From: Bacteroidales bacterium UBA1725
Lineage (GTDB): Bacteria > Bacteroidota > Bacteroidia > Bacteroidales > UBA932
Assembly (NCBI GenBank): GCA_002315815.1
Contig: DCIN01000065.1
Location: forward strand, 1 to 26,385
DNA length: 26,385 bases
Direction: 5' to 3'
Shown: positions 23,334 through 26,385 of the stretch, piece by piece
How the letters are laid out: each line of letters opens with the position of its first letter
How positions within the stretch are numbered: the stretch's first letter is position 1
Notes under the pieces: model-generated
Databases searched by the model: none
What the model saw: only the letters and a program-made list of their open reading frames with translations
Told to the model about the DNA's origin: nothing
Position numbers and translations under genes: made by a program

Positions 23334-24545
23334 ATGATAATTCTCGTAATTAATTGCGGAAGTTCGTCTATCAAGTATCAACTCCTTGATATGAAGGGGG
23401 ATGAAGAGTACTCACTTCTTGCAAAAGGTAATTTGGAAAAAATAGCCCTGCCCGACAGCAAACTGACTCACAAGCCTTCAGGCAGGGACAGCATCGTCAT
23501 CAACCAGTCTGTCCCGGACCATAATGTCGGAATGAAACTGGTGATGGAGACACTCGTGAGCAAAGAATACGGAGTCTTGAAATCATTTGATGACATAGAT
23601 GCCGTCGGTCACAGAATCGTGCAGGGAGCTGATTTCTTTTCAGGATCCGCCCTTGTTGATAAAGATGTTCTCTCAAAGATAGAATACTGCTCCGATTTCG
23701 CACCTCTCCACAACCCTGCCCACCTTCTCGGCATCAAGGCAGTCAGCGAAGTGTTGCCCTCCGTTCCTCAGTGTGTCACCTTCGACACTGCTTTCCACCA
23801 GACAATGGAGCCGTACGCATATATGTATGCTCTACCATACAAATATTACGAGCAGTACAGAGTTCGCCGCTACGGAGCACACGGCACCTCCCATCAGTAT
23901 GTGTCGCAGCGTGGTGCCAAGTTGGCCGGACTCGACCTCGCCGATTCCAGAATCATCACCTGTCATATTGGCAACGGAAGTTCCGTAACTGCCATAAGGA
24001 ACGGTAAATGTGTTGATACCTCAATGGGTTTCACTCCTCTTGAGGGAATGATTATGGGAACCCGTTGCGGAATCATTGATGCCAATATCGTTCCTTACAT
24101 AATGAAGAAGGAAGGTCTTTCGCCCGATGAGATGACTGACCTTATGAACAAGAAGAGCGGTTTTCTCGGCATAAGTGGCAAGACTTCCGATATGCGTGAC
24201 ATCTGCGACCTTGCAGCCGCAGGCGACGAGAAGGCCGAGATTGTGAAGAAGAAAGTCACTTTTGACATAGCGAAACTTGTCGGAGGCTATATCGCAGAGA
24301 TGAACGGAGTGGACCTGATAGTATTCACTGCCGGTATAGCAGAAAACAACCCTTGGCTCCGAAACGACGTATGCGCCCAGCTGTCGTATATGGGAGTCCG
24401 GATAGATCAAGAAGCCAATGCTTCAGCCCGTCGTGACGAGGCCATTATTTCCGCTCCCGATTCCACAGTCAAAGTTGCGATGATTCCCACCAACGAAGAA
24501 CTTGTCATAGCCAGAGACACAATGCGTGTTGTCTTGAGCAAATAA
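23334..24545 (+). CDS. ackA: Acetate kinase
   Basis: A 403-residue cytoplasmic kinase converting acetyl phosphate and ADP to acetate and ATP. ASKHA-fold motifs are complete: ILVINCGSSSIKY (N7, S12), AVGHRIVQG (R94), TFDTAFHQTM (D151), YGAHGTSHQYV (H183), CHIGNGSSV, GMIMGTRCGIIDANI (R244), FTAGIAENN and IPTNEELVIARD (E388). These correspond one-to-one with the known catalytic residues of archaeal and bacterial AckA. The start is ATG 23334, immediately before the conserved N-terminal strand. The usual partner pta (phosphotransacetylase) is not next to it on either side. The 54 bp after its stop, up to the small ORF at 24600, show no clear terminator. Confidence 0.97.
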   Translation: MIILVINCGSSSIKYQLLDMKGDEEYSLLAKGNLEKIALPDSKLTHKPSGRDSIVINQSVPDHNVGMKLVMETLVSKEYGVLKSFDDIDAVGHRIVQGADFFSGSALVDKDVLSKIEYCSDFAPLHNPAHLLGIKAVSEVLPSVPQCVTFDTAFHQTMEPYAYMYALPYKYYEQYRVRRYGAHGTSHQYVSQRGAKLAGLDLADSRIITCHIGNGSSVTAIRNGKCVDTSMGFTPLEGMIMGTRCGIIDANIVPYIMKKEGLSPDEMTDLMNKKSGFLGISGKTSDMRDICDLAAAGDEKAEIVKKKVTFDIAKLVGGYIAEMNGVDLIVFTAGIAENNPWLRNDVCAQLSYMGVRIDQEANASARRDEAIISAPDSTVKVAMIPTNEELVIARDTMRVVLSK

Positions 24546-24599
24546 TGACTACAGACATTTATTGAATTTTCCACCTATTTTATTTTTCACCCACCCACT

Positions 24600-24743
24600 A
24601 TGAATATCAATTCCAATAAACCATCTGCTCAATCGGAATCCGAATATCGGTCTCCAAGCATCGAGATTTTTGTCATCAAGTCTCAAAACGTTTTCTGCAC
24701 CTCAACTACTTCTCTCAGTGAGGAAGATGATACTTGGTCTTAA
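24600..24743 (+). CDS. Small ORF (47 aa) ahead of the fimbrillin-FISUMP gene
   Basis: It opens with ATG 24600 and closes with TAA 24741-24743, 18 bp before the next gene. The protein begins MNINSNKPSAQSE, continues PSIEIFVIKSQNVFCTST and ends SEEDDTWS. The layout is a short polar lead, a central PxIEhxxhxxxxhxC-S/T segment and an acidic tail near a Trp. It resembles small peptides of 40-60 residues that I know precede fimbrillin-like lipoprotein genes in Bacteroides and Prevotella; their function is undefined. There is no signal peptide or membrane helix. Position, spacing and that resemblance support a real gene; the short length keeps it uncertain. The remainder of the 216-bp gap has nothing clear. 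Confidence 0.6.
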   Translation: MNINSNKPSAQSESEYRSPSIEIFVIKSQNVFCTSTTSLSEEDDTWS

Positions 24744-24761
24744 TCATAATAGTTATCAGAA

Positions 24762-26297
24762 ATGAAAGCTTTCAAACTATTCTTGTACATCACGTCACTT
24801 GTGACTGCTTTTGCTTCATTGTCATCGTGTAGCGAAATTGACTATCAGGAAACGAACGAAATCAGCATTATTTCTGCCAGCATTGTCCAGCCAGTAGATG
24901 AATCAGTCACAAAGACATCATTGTCCGCAGGTGTAGGCAGCCCGGTTTCATATCCTGTACTCTGGAGTGAGAGTGATGCCATCGCAGTCAGTTCCCAGTC
25001 CGCCGCCGTCTATGCTACCTATATGCTGAGTTCAGAACCAGGCAGCCAGTCCGGCAGATTCTTCAAGATTTCGGGTTCCACTCCTTCAGGTTCAGTGTAT
25101 TCGTATTACCCTGCTTCAAATGTCACGAGCGTCAGTGGCAGCACCTACAACGTAACCATACCCGCCGTCCAGTATTATCAGGAACAATCCGTCGGAAATG
25201 GAGCCCTCCCGATGTACACCTCGGCAACGAATGTTGCAAATCTTATTTTCAATCCTCTGATGGCTGTCCTCAAGCTTCAGCTTACGAGCAATGAAGGTCT
25301 GTCTGTCAAAAGAATCATTGTGACAAGTGATACTGAGAATCTCTCCGGAAAGGCTCAGGTGAATATGTCCGACGGTTCCATTTCCTGGACTGCCGGTCAT
25401 AAATCCGTGGAATTGTACTGTGGGGAAAGCGGCGTCACTCTGTCAGCTACTCCTCTCAATTTTCACATTGCCGTTCCCGCAGCAGCGTTGAAAGATTATT
25501 GTGTCGTTGTCACGGCAACTGATGGCAAAGGATTGGGCAAGAGACTGAATGACAAGACTTTTACAGCAGGTTGCATCAAGAAGATGCCTGTTTTGGATCT
25601 CAACTCTTCAACAGCTCCCTATCCCGTATATGCTGAGGGCCTGTATATGGCGGAGGCTTATACAGTCGATGGTGCTACCTGGGCTCCTGTGAACTGTGGA
25701 TACGAGAATTCATACAAATACGGAAAGTTGTTCCAATGGGGAAGACACGACGGTTCCGGCTATCAGGAATCTCCAGCTTCCGAATACGATGAACCTATCA
25801 TACAGCAGTCTTCTTTGAGCGAAAATCCCATTTCCGCTTCAAATGAGAATGCTTCAACGTTCTATAGAGTCAATATTTCGGGCAATGCTGATGGCGATTG
25901 GCTGATAACTATGGATGATTCACGATGGAACTTCGCCGGATCAGAGAAATCTCCATTTGATCCTTGTCCTGCCGGATGGCGATTGCCTGTCAGAACTGAG
26001 CTTAACTCACTTAAAACAAATGTATCAACTGCAGTTGTGGTTGACAATATGCTCGGTCTTTACTTGACAGGCAGTCACGAATATTCCGATACCGTATCCA
26101 GAGTCTTCTTTCCTTTTGCCGGTTATCGTAATGAGGAATTCGGGTATTGCACAGCGCGCGGCGTAAGCGGATACTATTGGTGTTCGTCTCCCTACGGCCC
26201 GGGTGGATCCAATCTCTACCTGACTGCGCCCGATATCGCTAATACCAGTCCCAGATATCGCAGCATTGGTACATCCGTACGTTGTATCCAGATGTAG
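24762..26297 (+). CDS. Fimbrillin-like lipoprotein with C-terminal FISUMP domain
   Basis: A 511-residue surface lipoprotein candidate. The signal MKAFKLFLYITSLVTAFASLSSC has lipobox LSSC (Cys23), followed by SEID, moderately acidic as in surface-exported lipoproteins. Residues ~50-285 look like the fimbrillin (Mfa/FimA-like) N-terminal region: TKTSL, then PVLWSESDAIAV, VYSYYPAS, IPAVQYYQEQS, MAVLKLQL and FHIAVPAAAL, as in Bacteroidales anchor or tip pilins. Residues ~300-511 are a FISUMP domain: ATWAPVNCGYENSYKYGKLFQWGR, FDPCPAGWRLPVRTELNSL, VFFPFAGYRN, YYWCSS and the terminal GTSVRCIQM. The domain pairing suggests a fimbria-tip or surface-binding role, which is inference. It is the second FISUMP protein in 5 kb and follows the 47-aa ORF by 18 bp. 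Confidence 0.85.
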   Translation: MKAFKLFLYITSLVTAFASLSSCSEIDYQETNEISIISASIVQPVDESVTKTSLSAGVGSPVSYPVLWSESDAIAVSSQSAAVYATYMLSSEPGSQSGRFFKISGSTPSGSVYSYYPASNVTSVSGSTYNVTIPAVQYYQEQSVGNGALPMYTSATNVANLIFNPLMAVLKLQLTSNEGLSVKRIIVTSDTENLSGKAQVNMSDGSISWTAGHKSVELYCGESGVTLSATPLNFHIAVPAAALKDYCVVVTATDGKGLGKRLNDKTFTAGCIKKMPVLDLNSSTAPYPVYAEGLYMAEAYTVDGATWAPVNCGYENSYKYGKLFQWGRHDGSGYQESPASEYDEPIIQQSSLSENPISASNENASTFYRVNISGNADGDWLITMDDSRWNFAGSEKSPFDPCPAGWRLPVRTELNSLKTNVSTAVVVDNMLGLYLTGSHEYSDTVSRVFFPFAGYRNEEFGYCTARGVSGYYWCSSPYGPGGSNLYLTAPDIANTSPRYRSIGTSVRCIQM

Positions 26298-26336
26298 TTA
26301 TTTTTTGAGGTTTACTAAGTAAAGAGAAAAAAATAA
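26298..26336 (+). terminator. AT-rich hairpin after the fimbrillin-FISUMP gene
   Basis: ttatttttt (26298-26306) pairs with aaaaaataa (26328-26336), enclosing a second stem, tttact/agtaaa (26311-26323). It begins directly after the stop codon. All pairs in the outer stem are A-T and no T-run follows, so it is only a weak terminator candidate. Bases 26337-26385 contain nothing I recognise. Confidence 0.3.
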
Positions 26337-26385
26337 GTTAGTAAAGATTGACGAGTAATATTGAGGACAGATTTTGCTCTGAAGA

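Noticed and set aside
24546..24599. Promoter TATTTTTC (24581-24588) for the small ORF and fimbrillin gene
   Set aside because: The last base of the -7 box is wrong and no TTTG lies at the right spacing; too weak to list.

Overview
The window looks like chromosomal DNA of a member of the Bacteroidales (Bacteroidota). The evidence is concordant. Promoters have the TTTG / TAnnTTTG form typical of this group, best seen ahead of the DUF2807 gene and rpmH. Two lipoproteins carry FISUMP domains, one of them fused to a fimbrillin-like part. There is a DUF4290-ftsK-lolA-like gene string, a PF09820-type ATPase/nuclease gene, and an IS982-family end. I cannot name a genus.

Layout. (1) 1-2030: the 3' end of an IS982-family transposase, then a predicted AAA-ATPase/PD-(D/E)XK protein boxed by a perfect 27-bp inverted repeat (275-301 and 2004-2030). 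(2) 2147-2974, minus strand: a DUF2807 lipoprotein with eight GSG repeats. (3) 3123-8706, plus strand: xseA-xseB-polA-ECF sigma-rsmG, tightly packed with overlaps, followed by rpmH with its own promoter inside rsmG and a terminator. rpmH (50 aa) is short and easily missed. (4) 8817-9716, minus: a lytic transglycosylase. (5) 9764-15339, plus: addB-addA, the RecBCD-type double-strand-break repair enzyme. (6) 21101-15357, minus: apbE, then DUF4290-ftsK-lolA-like-alr as an overlapping operon that meets addA tail to tail over a 25-bp tandem duplication. (7) 21177-22187, plus: a FISUMP lipoprotein, convergent with a short comEC-like gene (minus). (8) 23334-24545, plus: ackA, sharing an overlapping divergent promoter region with comEC. 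(9) 24600-26297, plus: a 47-codon small ORF followed by a fimbrillin-FISUMP lipoprotein.

Most of the window is housekeeping DNA metabolism (exonuclease VII, Pol I, AddAB, FtsK) and envelope growth (Alr, lytic transglycosylase, LolA-like carrier). The accessory parts are the left edge (IS and ATPase) and the right edge (surface lipoproteins). The most notable observations are: the inverted IS-like ends around the ATPase gene; a Pol I whose 3'-5' proofreading motifs all appear lost; short tandem repeats recurring in xseA, polA, ftsK and several gene junctions; a very short ComEC; and a small secreted-peptide-like ORF ahead of the fimbrillin gene. No rRNA, tRNA or CRISPR array was seen, and no stretch over 300 bases lacks a gene.
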